Shown: one piece after another, positions 13,122 through 21,730 of the stretch
How positions within the stretch are numbered: position 1 is the first letter of the stretch
Layout: every line of letters begins with the position of its first letter
Virus record (IMG/VR): IMGVR_UViG_3300045952_000180
Coordinates: 1 to 44,837 of that record
DNA length: 44,837 nt
Source: a virus
Reading direction: 5' to 3' (one strand)
Notes under the pieces: model-generated
The model's database searches: none
The model's input: only the letters and a program-made list of their open reading frames with translations
Told to the model about the DNA's origin: nothing
Made by a program: the position numbers and the translations under genes

Positions 13122-14316
13122 GCGGCGCACGATCGAAGCGGGCCTCGGCGTGCTCGCGGCGGTCATCCTTGCGCTGGCCGTTCTGATCCTCGGCTTCTGT
13201 TCCTCGGCGCACGCGGACATCCAGATCGACTCGAGCGGGCGCACGCTCGGCTCGCCGCTCTTGCGCTCGTACCTGCCGAACGGCACCGCGCACCTGCAGG
13301 GCCTGGTCGTCTGCGACAAGACGACGCCCGAGCGGTGCGTGACGGTGAACGCCGACGGGTCCATCAATGCGCAGGTGACGATCAGCTCGGTCTCGGTGAC
13401 GAGCTCGGTGCTGCCGAGTGGGGCCTCGACGGCGGCGAAGCAGCCGGCGCTGGGCACGGCGGGGACGGCGTCGGCGGATGTGCTGTCGATCCAGGGCGTG
13501 GCCTCGATGACGCCGGTGCAGACGACGATCACGAGTGCGTTGCCGGCGGGCACGAACGTGATCGGGCACATCATCTGCGACTCGGGGTGCTCGGCGGCGG
13601 GCTCACCGAGTTTCGGCGCGGCGTTTCCGGCGACGGGGACGCCGGTCGGGTTCACGGACGGCACGAACATGGTGGCCGCCCGCGTGCGCACGGGACTGAT
13701 CGGGTCCGGCGATGCGGGGATCGTGGTGCGGCCCTTCATGCCGTCGGACGGCACGAACACGATGCCGACCGGCGACAGCTCGGCCCGCTCGATTCACGTG
13801 ACGGTCGATAACGGCTCGGTCACGGTGACGGAGAACGGCGCGCTGACGCTCGGCACGGCGGCGGTGGCGCAGACGGTGGCGCTGAATTACGGCGGCGTGG
13901 TGACGACGCCCTCGACGATGACGCTGGGGACGAACGGCACCGGGATGCGGGCGACGTATGCGGCGGCCGGGCAGCAGATCGTGCAGGTGAACGCGCCGAT
14001 CGGGGATTGGACCGGCGGCAAAGCGAACGCGACGGGGACGTCGAATACCTCGCTGGTGGCGGCGCTCGGCTCGGGCGTGAAGTTTTGCATGACGGATTAC
14101 TGGGCGACGAACGACTCGGCGACCGACACGAGCTTTCGCTTTCTGGACGGCTCAACCGATCTCACCGAGCGGATCATGGTCCCGAACAAAGGCGCCAACC
14201 AGAAGCCGATCATCACGCCGATCTGCGGGACGGCGAACACCGCGTTTCAATTCGCCGCCGACACGGGCGTGACGACGCTGCGTGTGACCGTGCGTGGCTA
14301 CAAGACCAAGGAGTAA
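13114..14316 (+). CDS. Exported beta-rich appendage-like protein
   Basis: 400 aa. N-terminal hydrophobic stretch (about residues 9-28) ends in SSAHA before the mature start, a Sec signal or anchor. The middle has PSGASTAAKQPALGTAGTAS and VLSIQGVASMTPV, a pattern seen in phage tail appendage proteins, followed by Thr/Val/Gly-rich strands. The mature chain has six Cys (even), in CDKTTPERC, CDSGC and later single positions. It looks like a phage fibre protein given an export signal. Whether it ends in the virion or outside the cell is open. Confidence 0.7.
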   Translation: MPERRTIEAGLGVLAAVILALAVLILGFCSSAHADIQIDSSGRTLGSPLLRSYLPNGTAHLQGLVVCDKTTPERCVTVNADGSINAQVTISSVSVTSSVLPSGASTAAKQPALGTAGTASADVLSIQGVASMTPVQTTITSALPAGTNVIGHIICDSGCSAAGSPSFGAAFPATGTPVGFTDGTNMVAARVRTGLIGSGDAGIVVRPFMPSDGTNTMPTGDSSARSIHVTVDNGSVTVTENGALTLGTAAVAQTVALNYGGVVTTPSTMTLGTNGTGMRATYAAAGQQIVQVNAPIGDWTGGKANATGTSNTSLVAALGSGVKFCMTDYWATNDSATDTSFRFLDGSTDLTERIMVPNKGANQKPIITPICGTANTAFQFAADTGVTTLRVTVRGYKTKE

Positions 14317-14318
14317 CG

Positions 14319-14789
14319 GTGCGGCGCTGGCTGGCGCTGGGCCTGCTCCTGGGGCTGGCCTCCGTCGCCTCGGCGCAGCTCAGCCTGCCGCGGGGGGCGC
14401 CGTCGCCGCGGGCCTTCTCGCCGATCACCGTCCTGCCGATGGCGACGCGGAACGCGGGCAACTACGTGTTCACCGCCATCAGCGTGCCGACCGGCGTGGT
14501 CGGCGTGATCGTGACGCTTGACGTGTCGCAGGCCAACGATCCCCTGCCCTCGTTCTCGGGCATCGTGGAGGGCACGCGCGACGGCACGAATTGGGCGGCG
14601 GTGGGCCAATTCACGCGCGTCGCGAAATCCAAGGGGCAAACGATGAGCGGCGCGACGGCGACCACGCTGGGCGCCGCCTTCATCGGCGGCACCTTCTGGA
14701 ACGATAGCCAGAATGCGCAGCGGCAGCTGCGCGGCGGGGCCACGCTGGGCGGCTCGATGCGCTTCGCGCTGACGGTGACCCCGCAGTGA
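14319..14789 (+). CDS. Exported protein 3 of the secreted cassette
   Basis: 156 aa from GTG at 14319. Signal peptide VRRWLALGLLLGLASVASAQ with an ASA-Q cleavage site. Mature part is a beta-sandwich-like sequence (YVFTAISVPTGVVGVIVTLD, GTNWAAVGQF) without Cys. It is followed at once by the next signal-peptide gene (stop TGA at 14787-14789). Unknown function. Confidence 0.72.
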   Translation: MRRWLALGLLLGLASVASAQLSLPRGAPSPRAFSPITVLPMATRNAGNYVFTAISVPTGVVGVIVTLDVSQANDPLPSFSGIVEGTRDGTNWAAVGQFTRVAKSKGQTMSGATATTLGAAFIGGTFWNDSQNAQRQLRGGATLGGSMRFALTVTPQ

Positions 14790-15544
14790 TGCGTCTGCTC
14801 CTGCTCGTGCTCCTGGTCGCCCTGCCCGCTCCGGTCAGCGCGGCGATCAGCTACGGCCAAGCCGTCTCGTGTCAAAACCTCGGTTCGACTTCCTGCACGA
14901 CGAGCAGCATCACCACCACGGGCAATCTGCTCGTCGCGCAGACCAGTTGCTGGTGCGATCTGACCACCGCCGGGACCGTGGTCGGGACGACGGATAGCAA
15001 ATCGAATACCTACACGGGGGTGACGACGGCCTACAGTGTCGGGCCGGGCGTCCAGGTCGAGTACAAGGCGAGTCCCACGGTCGGGAGCTCGCACACCTTC
15101 ACCTCGACGGTGCTCGTCGGCGGCACCCAGTATGCCGCGCTCAGCGTGATCGAGGTGCTCGGCGCCGCGGCGGCCCCGCTCGATCAAACCGCGACGGGCG
15201 CGGATGGCGTCGGCTGCTGCACCGCGCACGCGACCGCGAACACGGCGACGACGGCGCAAGCCAACGAAATCCTCCTCGGCATCGGCGGCACCACCGACGC
15301 CGATCCCGTGACCTACACGCAGACGGGCACGGGCTGGACGGAAGCCTCGAACATCAGCCCCTTCATGGGCCTCATTACCGGCTATCGCGTGGTGTCGGCG
15401 ACCGGGGCCTACGCGTATACCTTTTCGACGAGCGGCGATATGCGCTCGGCGCAGATCATCACGACGTGGAAGGACGCCACGGCGGCCGCAGGGGTGCGCC
15501 AGCGCTGCGTGGGCTGCGGCGCGGATGGGAAGGTGATCGAATGA
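14789..15544 (+). CDS. Exported Cys-rich protein of the secreted cassette
   Basis: 251 aa. Signal peptide MRLLLLVLLVALPAPVSAA. The mature protein is Thr/Ser/Gly-rich with eight Cys in pairs (SCQNLGSTSC, SCWC, GCC, CVGC at the C-terminus), again an even number. The fold looks all-beta (lectin/jelly-roll-like), with alternating Thr strands. Starts and ends in overlaps with its neighbours. No enzyme motif seen. Confidence 0.72.
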   Translation: MRLLLLVLLVALPAPVSAAISYGQAVSCQNLGSTSCTTSSITTTGNLLVAQTSCWCDLTTAGTVVGTTDSKSNTYTGVTTAYSVGPGVQVEYKASPTVGSSHTFTSTVLVGGTQYAALSVIEVLGAAAAPLDQTATGADGVGCCTAHATANTATTAQANEILLGIGGTTDADPVTYTQTGTGWTEASNISPFMGLITGYRVVSATGAYAYTFSTSGDMRSAQIITTWKDATAAAGVRQRCVGCGADGKVIE

Positions 15545-17844
15545 GGCGGACGCCGGGGCTACTCTTGCTCGGCGTCGTGTTGGTGCTCACGCTCGGCGCG
15601 GGCGGCGAGAAAGGCTGGCGCGAGTACCTGCCGCCGTGGCTGCGCAACGCGGTCATTACCCCGCTCTTTGGCGTTGGCCCGCGCGTGGTGGGCACGATCT
15701 ACGTGGCCTCGCGCACCGGCGACGATGCGAGCGGTGCCGTCTGTACGGACGCCACGCCCTGCTCCGTGCGACGCGGCGTGCAGAAGCTGAATTGCAACGC
15801 TGGCGACATTCTCGAATTACTCGGCACCGTCAGCACGCCCGGGGTGTACCAGGGCGTCAACTACATGCTGAATCTTCCGGCGCATGTCCCCGGCAAGAGC
15901 GGGACCGATGCGGCGCATCAATGCACGGTGCGGGCGCGCAACGATGGCGGCGTGTTCATCGACGGGCAGTTTGCACGGCCAGTCTTTATGGTTGGGGGGA
16001 ACAACTACTGGACCTTTGAGGGCTTCGACGCCGGGAATGCAACGGGGAGCGTGTTCGAGTCGTTTAACGCGGGCGGCGTGACGACGGGCATCACCCTCCG
16101 TCGGATCTGTCTCTCGAACACGACCACGGACCAAGCCTCGGGCTCGTCGAACCCGCCGCCATGGTCTGATAGTGCTGGAACGACACCGAACGCGCACGTC
16201 CTGGGCGTCGCCGACATTAATGACAGCCTCTTTGAAGATGTGTGCGCCTTCGGGACTGGGCGCACGGCCATCACTGAGGGAGCCACGAACTTCGATCATA
16301 ACGTCAATCTTGTCTTCCGGAGGGTGTGGTTCCGCTACGAAGGCTTCCCGTTCTCGAAAGACGCGCCCCTTGGGACGCCGCCGTTTCTACCTAACGGTTG
16401 TCCCGGGACCCCAACCGTGCAGTATGCCTACTCGACGCTGGGGCCAGTCCTCTACGAGAACATCATTGCGGTCTATGCCCCCGAGCAATTTAATCTTGCC
16501 ACCTTTGGATCGCATAACTGCGGCAATCTGGGCGTCCGATTCCAGCCAGGAATGGATGCTCGAAATCCTCACGACGAGATGTACACCTTCAAGGGCGCCA
16601 TCGTCTATGGGGGCGACAACTATCTTGCGGTCGATCAAACGAAAATCTATGCACATGAAACTTGGTGGTCTGATTCTCGCCGGCACGGCACCTTCGTTGA
16701 TGTGTTCATGGACGCCCGGTCACAGCCATTAGGGTCTCCCATCACACTGAACTGTCGTGATGTCTTTACGGCCGCAGAGTGCTCGGATAACGTCATCGAC
16801 CGGATCACAGCCATTCGGGCCTCCGGAACGAGTAACCCGGCCTACTTTAATCACGGCGGCTCCACCAGTAATACCAACGACTGCACGAGTCTTGGTGCGT
16901 GTCCCAACTTCTACACGGGCACCGGGCCTGGCACGGGAGCCCGCAACTGTTTCGAGTACACGAATGGGGTGCTGGGCACGAACGCGGCGACGCAGGGGCT
17001 CTGGCCGTGGCGCATGGATGATCGGATCAAGGCGGCGCTGGCCCGCGCCCGCGCGGCGGGGCGGGGCGGCTCGCCGCTCGCCGGCGGCGCCGGCGCCGGC
17101 TATGCCGCCGGGACCGTGACGAGCGAAATCGTGTCGAGATATGGCACGATTCCGGCCGCGTGCAATCGGGGCGGCACGGTGTTCATCCCGGACTTCCCGA
17201 TCGTGACGGACTTTCCCTCGACGCCCGTCGTCGATGCGTTCGACCGCGCCAATGGCCCGTTGGGGGCCAACTGGCTGACGACGTATAACCCGTCCACCCC
17301 GTTCATCGTGCAAAGCAATCAGGCGGTGTCCCCCTCGGGCGCCTTCGCGCGGGCGCAATGGACGCCGGCCACGTTTGCCGGACCCCACGAAGTGTATGCG
17401 AGCTGGCCGACCGCGCCGACCTGCTGCCATCTCTTGACGTTTGCGGGCACGGCGGGCAGCGATAACAACCAATACCGGCTTCGGATGGAGACGGCGGGCA
17501 GCGGCAATCACGCGCTGCGGGTCACCAAGGTGGATGGTGCCGGGGAAGAGACGACGAAGCTCGGCCCCATCGATCTGGGCACGCAAATCAGCGGGGCGAA
17601 CCATCTCTTCGGGGTGCGCGTCAGTAACACGCAGACCATCTCCGTGTATTGGAAGTATACCGATGGGGTGACCTATCGCGTCGGGACAGTGATTGATTCC
17701 AGTCTGCCGACGGCGAATACCGTCATCGGCTTCGCGGGCAACGACCCGGCCGTGCTCAATGACTTCGGCGGCGGCACCTGCTGCGGCGGGGCCGTCAGTC
17801 CGGCGAACGTTGGCCGCTTCGGCAATCTCATCCCCAGGCAATGA
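15541..17844 (+). CDS. Large exported beta-helix/LamG-like protein
   Basis: 767 aa, the largest of the exported set. Signal peptide or anchor at residues 1-22. Residues about 55-470 read as a right-handed parallel beta helix of the pectate-lyase kind (GTIYVASRTGDDASG, a GDILELLGT turn, repeated short strands with Asn/Gly turns). Residues about 555-760 resemble a concanavalin/LamG-like module (FDRANGPLGANW, then NQYRLRM, ISVYWKYTDG). Eighteen Cys, an even number. Likely binds or cuts a polysaccharide; no catalytic residues could be assigned. DNA at about 16150-16920 is visibly poorer in GC than the flanks. Confidence 0.7.
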   Translation: MRRTPGLLLLGVVLVLTLGAGGEKGWREYLPPWLRNAVITPLFGVGPRVVGTIYVASRTGDDASGAVCTDATPCSVRRGVQKLNCNAGDILELLGTVSTPGVYQGVNYMLNLPAHVPGKSGTDAAHQCTVRARNDGGVFIDGQFARPVFMVGGNNYWTFEGFDAGNATGSVFESFNAGGVTTGITLRRICLSNTTTDQASGSSNPPPWSDSAGTTPNAHVLGVADINDSLFEDVCAFGTGRTAITEGATNFDHNVNLVFRRVWFRYEGFPFSKDAPLGTPPFLPNGCPGTPTVQYAYSTLGPVLYENIIAVYAPEQFNLATFGSHNCGNLGVRFQPGMDARNPHDEMYTFKGAIVYGGDNYLAVDQTKIYAHETWWSDSRRHGTFVDVFMDARSQPLGSPITLNCRDVFTAAECSDNVIDRITAIRASGTSNPAYFNHGGSTSNTNDCTSLGACPNFYTGTGPGTGARNCFEYTNGVLGTNAATQGLWPWRMDDRIKAALARARAAGRGGSPLAGGAGAGYAAGTVTSEIVSRYGTIPAACNRGGTVFIPDFPIVTDFPSTPVVDAFDRANGPLGANWLTTYNPSTPFIVQSNQAVSPSGAFARAQWTPATFAGPHEVYASWPTAPTCCHLLTFAGTAGSDNNQYRLRMETAGSGNHALRVTKVDGAGEETTKLGPIDLGTQISGANHLFGVRVSNTQTISVYWKYTDGVTYRVGTVIDSSLPTANTVIGFAGNDPAVLNDFGGGTCCGGAVSPANVGRFGNLIPRQ

Positions 17845-18494
17845 AAGCGTGGCTCCCGGCCCTGCTACTGCTCGCGGCCGTCACGCCAGCGTCGGCCTAC
17901 ACCTGCACGGGCTCGAGTTGCACGCTCGACTTGGAATTCGATGAGCCCTCGACCTATGTCGGCGGGGCGCCGCTGAAGGATCTCAAGGATCACGTGTTCA
18001 CCTATCAGCGAGTCGGCGGCCCCGCGCAGACGATGACCATTCCGGCCAGTCGTCCGCAGGGCGGGCAGCACATCGTGACCAAGACGGCGGCCCAAACGAT
18101 CGAGCCCTGCACGACGGTCTCGTTCACGGGCTCGCTCGTCTCGCGCACGACGGCGGGCTCAACCTCGGCGGCGGCGCCGGCGCCCCAGGCCAACATTGAT
18201 CGCAGCAAACTTCCCAACGGCCAGCCCGATCCGGCGTGTTCGACGCCCGCGCCGTCGACGAGCCTGAAGTTTGCGTGTACCGGTGATTGTGTTTTGGAAT
18301 GGGGCGCGGTCACGGGCGCCACGCAGTACCGCGTCGTCAAGGGGGTCTCGCTCGGTGATCCCGTCGTCGCCACCACGACCAGCACGACCGCGACGATCAC
18401 GCCGCCGACCGGCGTCTCGGACTACACGGTCTATGCGGTGCTCGCGGACGGATCGACCAAGATGATCCCCATGCGCGTCACGGTGATCCGATGA
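17841..18494 (+). CDS. Exported FN3-like protein
   Basis: 217 aa. Signal peptide MKAWLPALLLLAAVTPASA. The mature part has six Cys (CTGSSC, EPC, PAC, CTGDC) and a C-terminal stretch resembling a fibronectin type III domain (VLEWGAVTGATQYRVVKG, ITPPTGVSDYTVYAVLADG). Such domains mediate surface binding. It overlaps the beta-helix gene by ATGA, so the two are probably made together. Confidence 0.7.
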   Translation: MKAWLPALLLLAAVTPASAYTCTGSSCTLDLEFDEPSTYVGGAPLKDLKDHVFTYQRVGGPAQTMTIPASRPQGGQHIVTKTAAQTIEPCTTVSFTGSLVSRTTAGSTSAAAPAPQANIDRSKLPNGQPDPACSTPAPSTSLKFACTGDCVLEWGAVTGATQYRVVKGVSLGDPVVATTTSTTATITPPTGVSDYTVYAVLADGSTKMIPMRVTVIR

Positions 18495-18853
18495 GGTGGT
18501 GGCGGCTGATCGTCATCGCGATGCTCATCACGCTCTCGAGCGATCAGGCGCGTGCCCAGCGGCCCGATCTCGGCAAAGAGACGCCCAAGGCCATGAGCGA
18601 GCTCGACGCGCTCAAGATCGGCAAGCTCTACGCCGAGCGCCAGGTGCTCGAGCAGTCGTTGCTGAAACTCCAGGCCCAGCAGGAAGCGCTGCGCCTGCAG
18701 GCGCAGATGACGCGCCAGGAGTACGCGGCGCTCGACGCCGCCCTCGGCACGGTGGTCTTGGCCGCGGCGACGGCGGTGGGCCTCACAGCCGACGATCTCA
18801 AGGCGGGCTGGCAACCGTCGCCCGAGCGCCGCGAATGGGTGAAGGGGAACTAG
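18491..18853 (+). CDS. Exported coiled-coil protein
   Basis: 120 aa with a signal peptide (MRWWRLIVIAMLITLSS...ARAQ). The mature part is a long amphipathic helix (about residues 40-85: LYAERQVLEQSLLKLQAQQE and on), with no Cys. A periplasmic coiled coil directly before the portal gene. A spanin-like role is conceivable but nothing specific supports it. Confidence 0.65.
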   Translation: MRWWRLIVIAMLITLSSDQARAQRPDLGKETPKAMSELDALKIGKLYAERQVLEQSLLKLQAQQEALRLQAQMTRQEYAALDAALGTVVLAAATAVGLTADDLKAGWQPSPERREWVKGN

Positions 18854-20995
18854 ATGCCGCTGCCGATTCTGCCCGGGCCCCCGATCGATGACGCCGCCGC
18901 CGCGGCGATCATCACGACGCCCCCGCCCGATCAGGGGCAAGGCGGGTCGGGCCCGCCGATCGTCTATCGGCCGGGACAGGGACAGCCGGGCGCCGGCGCG
19001 GCCGCCGCCGCGGGCGCACCGATTCAGGATCTCTTGCGCTACGGCTCGCCCCTGCACCAGCAGATCCTCGGCCGGCTGAATTCGCGGCGCGAGCTCTCGT
19101 CGCGGCACATCGGCAAGCGCTACGACAGCTGGGACGAAGTCGATGAGCATTGCCGGATGTTCATCGATCTCTCGCGGCGCGCCAAGCGCGGCGACGGCTC
19201 CACCGATCCCACCAAAGCCGAGATGCCCTTCGACCGCGCGATCGTGATGCCGATGTCGCTGGCGATTCTGACGGTGCGGTTAACCCAACTGCTCGGCATC
19301 TTCGGCTCGCGTGAGCCAATGATCCAGCTCGAGGGCCGCGGCCCAGAAGACGTCCGGCCGGCGAAAATCATGGAAGCGCTGCTCGGCTACGACCTCCAGC
19401 AAATGTCCGCGTACACGACGTGGTACGCGTTCTGCCAGGATTCTGAAAAGTACGGCATGGGCGTGATTCACGACTGCTGGGAAGTCGAGCAAGGCTGGTC
19501 GATGAAGTCGCCGCAGGTGCCCGACCAGATGAAAATGATGCTCGACTACATGGGCCTGGGCGGGCTCCTGCGCCCGCAGCCGCAGTGGGGCATCACCCGC
19601 GAATACAACCGCTGGGAAGCCGTCGATCCGTTCCACTACTGGCCCGATCCGCGCGCGCCCGTGTCGCAGGTGCAGCAGGGCGAATTCGTCGGTCACCGCA
19701 TCTATCGCGGCATGATGCACTTCAAAGAGCGCGCGATCGACAATGGCGGCGACTACTTCAACCTGGAATTTCTGCCGAAAGCGGGCGGCCGCGGCGCCAC
19801 GCGCACGGGCCGCAATCGGTTCGACATCGGCGACTTTCAGCTGCGCGAAGCGCCCGAGGGCGATGACCGCGGCTTTTACGGTCTGGATACGATGCAGGTG
19901 AAGCTGATCCCGGCCGACTGGAAACTCGGCACCGGGACGCGCCCCGAGATCTGGCGCTTCGCCTGGGCGGATGAGGGCGTGATCGTGCGCGCGAGCCCGA
20001 CCGGATACGCGCACGGCCAATTCAGTTATGCGGTCGGCGAGAGCGTGCCCGACGAGCACGCCTCGTTTAACCCCGGCAACATCGAGAATCTCGAGGGCAT
20101 CCAGCGCACGATTAACTGGCTGGTCAACTCGCACGTCGACAACGTCCGCAAGCACCTGAACGACGCGATCATCTTCTCGCCGTCGCTGGTCGAAGAGGCG
20201 GATCTTCTCAATCCTGGCCCGTCCCGTCACGTCCGCCTCACCGCGCTCGGCGAGAAGATGTTGCAACAGGGCCAGCTGGCGATTACGCAGATGCTGATGC
20301 AGCTGCCGTGGGTCGATGTCACCAAGGGGCATCTGCAGACCACCAATGCGCTCTTCGACATGGCGCAGCGCTTGGCCGCGACGTCCGACCCGCAGATGAG
20401 TCAGACCACCGACGACGAGCGCACACTCGGCGAGGTGCAACAGGTGATTGCCGGCTCTTCGGCGCGGCTGGCCATGACGGCGCGGATGCTCGACGCGCAG
20501 GCGCTGCAGCCCCTGGCCAATCGCGCGATCTCCAATCGCCAGCAATTCACCGAGCTCAGCCAATACGTGCGGATCGCCGGCGACATGGCGGCCGAGTTTG
20601 GCGGCGCGGATCGACTGCTGATCCGCCCGGCGGATCTGGGCGGGAGTTTCGACTACATCCCGCACTCGGGGACCCAGCCGGCCGATCCGGCCCGGCTGGC
20701 CGGCGTGTGGGCCAAGATGCTCGAGGCGGGCGCGAAGATCCCGCAGCTGTACCAGCCGGGGCCCGACGGCAAGGTGCTCGATCTGCGCGAGATTTTCAAC
20801 GAAGCCGCGAAGGCGATGGGCGTGAAGAACGTGAACCAGTTTTACATCTCGGTCATGCCGGACCCTCAGCTCGCGGCCATGGTGCAGGCCGGCAATGCGG
20901 TACCGATGGGCGCGGCGCAAGGCGGTCGCGTGCCCGGCGCGGGCATACAAACCCCAATGATTCAGGGCGCCGATCTGGAGCAGGCCCCGGCATGA
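18854..20995 (+). CDS. Portal protein
   Basis: 713 aa, the size and position of a podovirus portal. Forms the dodecameric ring through which DNA is packaged and ejected. Seen in the sequence: a disordered Pro/Gly/Ala start (1-60), an alpha/beta wing (about 80-400), a long helical stem/crown part with LEGIQRTINWLVNSHVDNVR and QTTDDERTLGEVQQVIAGSS, and a C-terminus rich in Gly/Gln. Starts 1 nt after the preceding stop and ends by ATGA overlap. It fits the SU10/P22-like portal lineage, in line with the SU10-type capsid gene downstream; lineage is inferred. Confidence 0.85.
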   Translation: MPLPILPGPPIDDAAAAAIITTPPPDQGQGGSGPPIVYRPGQGQPGAGAAAAAGAPIQDLLRYGSPLHQQILGRLNSRRELSSRHIGKRYDSWDEVDEHCRMFIDLSRRAKRGDGSTDPTKAEMPFDRAIVMPMSLAILTVRLTQLLGIFGSREPMIQLEGRGPEDVRPAKIMEALLGYDLQQMSAYTTWYAFCQDSEKYGMGVIHDCWEVEQGWSMKSPQVPDQMKMMLDYMGLGGLLRPQPQWGITREYNRWEAVDPFHYWPDPRAPVSQVQQGEFVGHRIYRGMMHFKERAIDNGGDYFNLEFLPKAGGRGATRTGRNRFDIGDFQLREAPEGDDRGFYGLDTMQVKLIPADWKLGTGTRPEIWRFAWADEGVIVRASPTGYAHGQFSYAVGESVPDEHASFNPGNIENLEGIQRTINWLVNSHVDNVRKHLNDAIIFSPSLVEEADLLNPGPSRHVRLTALGEKMLQQGQLAITQMLMQLPWVDVTKGHLQTTNALFDMAQRLAATSDPQMSQTTDDERTLGEVQQVIAGSSARLAMTARMLDAQALQPLANRAISNRQQFTELSQYVRIAGDMAAEFGGADRLLIRPADLGGSFDYIPHSGTQPADPARLAGVWAKMLEAGAKIPQLYQPGPDGKVLDLREIFNEAAKAMGVKNVNQFYISVMPDPQLAAMVQAGNAVPMGAAQGGRVPGAGIQTPMIQGADLEQAPA

Positions 20996-21300
20996 CGACG
21001 GCGCTCGAGCATCGCCTGGCCGAGCTCGATCGCGAGATTGCCGCGGCACGGCCCGAGTATGACCGCACGCGCGTCAAGATCGGGACGGCCACCTATGTCG
21101 AGCGCATCCTGCTCGACGTGGCGCGCATCGCGGAGTTGCTGGACCCCGTGTTCTCGGGGGACCGACCGGATCTGCAGGGCCTCATGGTGATCGGGGCCAT
21201 TCACGAAATCGTCCGGCCCTACACCGCGGATTCGGCGGTGATCGATCGCTACGAGCGGCTGAGATCGCAGCGGCAGCGCTTCGTGGAGCAGAAGCCATGA
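20992..21300 (+). CDS. Small hypothetical protein downstream of portal
   Basis: 102 aa, mostly helical (LEHRLAELDREIAAARPEYD, IVRPYTADSAVIDRYERLRSQRQR). Overlaps the portal stop by ATGA and the next start likewise. Likely a minor head or assembly protein by position. No family recognised. Confidence 0.65.
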   Translation: MTTALEHRLAELDREIAAARPEYDRTRVKIGTATYVERILLDVARIAELLDPVFSGDRPDLQGLMVIGAIHEIVRPYTADSAVIDRYERLRSQRQRFVEQKP

Positions 21301-21503
21301 GTGCGATTCACGTCGGCCCTGGCGTGGCGCAATTCGTCACGCTCCCGCGCAAGGCTGCGCTCGCCCTCGCGGCCGCGATCCGCAGTCAGCGCTCGGGCAA
21401 CTTCACGATTCACCTCCGCTTCGGGGAAGTGATGGGGACCACGTTCGAGGTGAAGGAGTCGTATACCGATCTGGACAGACGGGATGAGGTTAGCGTAGGC
21501 TAA
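21297..21503 (+). CDS. Small hypothetical protein before terminator
   Basis: 68 aa with strands FVTLPR, FTIHLRFG and FEVKESYTDL. Its last codons lie in the first of a series of hairpins (21489-21504). Unknown function; last gene before the strong terminator at 21552-21594. Confidence 0.65.
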   Translation: MSAIHVGPGVAQFVTLPRKAALALAAAIRSQRSGNFTIHLRFGEVMGTTFEVKESYTDLDRRDEVSVG

Positions 21504-21537
21504 CGACCGTTTAGGCAGCACCTAACTAAAAGCGGTC
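21489..21537 (+). other. Two hairpins upstream of the terminator
   Basis: GTTAGC-GTAG-GCTAAC (21489-21504) is a perfect 6-bp hairpin overlapping the stop region of the 68-aa gene. Next, GACCGTTT (21505-21512) can pair with AAAAGCGGTC (21528-21537) with a bulge. With the terminator they make three consecutive stem-loops, a layout seen in mRNA 3' ends that resist decay, attenuators and small RNAs. Confidence 0.5.
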
Positions 21538-21551
21538 ATCTGACATCCAGA

Positions 21552-21594
21552 GCCGCCGGTGGGGCGAACGCCCTGCCGGCGGCTTTTTGTTTTT
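21552..21594 (+). terminator. Rho-independent terminator between portal and scaffold genes
   Basis: GCCGCCGG (21552-21559) pairs with CCGGCGGC (21576-21583), with an inner GGGCG/CGCCC helix, followed by TTTTTGTTTTT (21584-21594). This is the clearest terminator in the window. It splits the late operon, so scaffold and capsid genes must be read through it or start from their own promoter. The following 21595-21730 holds no convincing gene; I saw no promoter in it. Confidence 0.9.
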
Positions 21595-21730
21595 CCCCCG
21601 GCGCACCGCCGGAACCGGGAAGCCCCGGCGATCTCGCGGCGCGTGGCGAGTGGCTGACCTGGGCCGGGGGCCGGGAGCCGAAGCAGCGCATGCCGCCGAC
21701 CTGGCGACGGGAGCGGCTGAGGCGAGAGAT

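Noticed and set aside
19280-21049. 589-codon minus-strand frame opposite the portal gene
   Set aside because: A product of high GC in the third codon position of the portal gene; composition is typical of a shadow frame.
21505-21590. Possible tRNA in the structured region before the scaffold gene
   Set aside because: Hairpins do not give a cloverleaf: no T-loop GTTC consensus, no matching acceptor stem. No tRNA was seen anywhere in the window.
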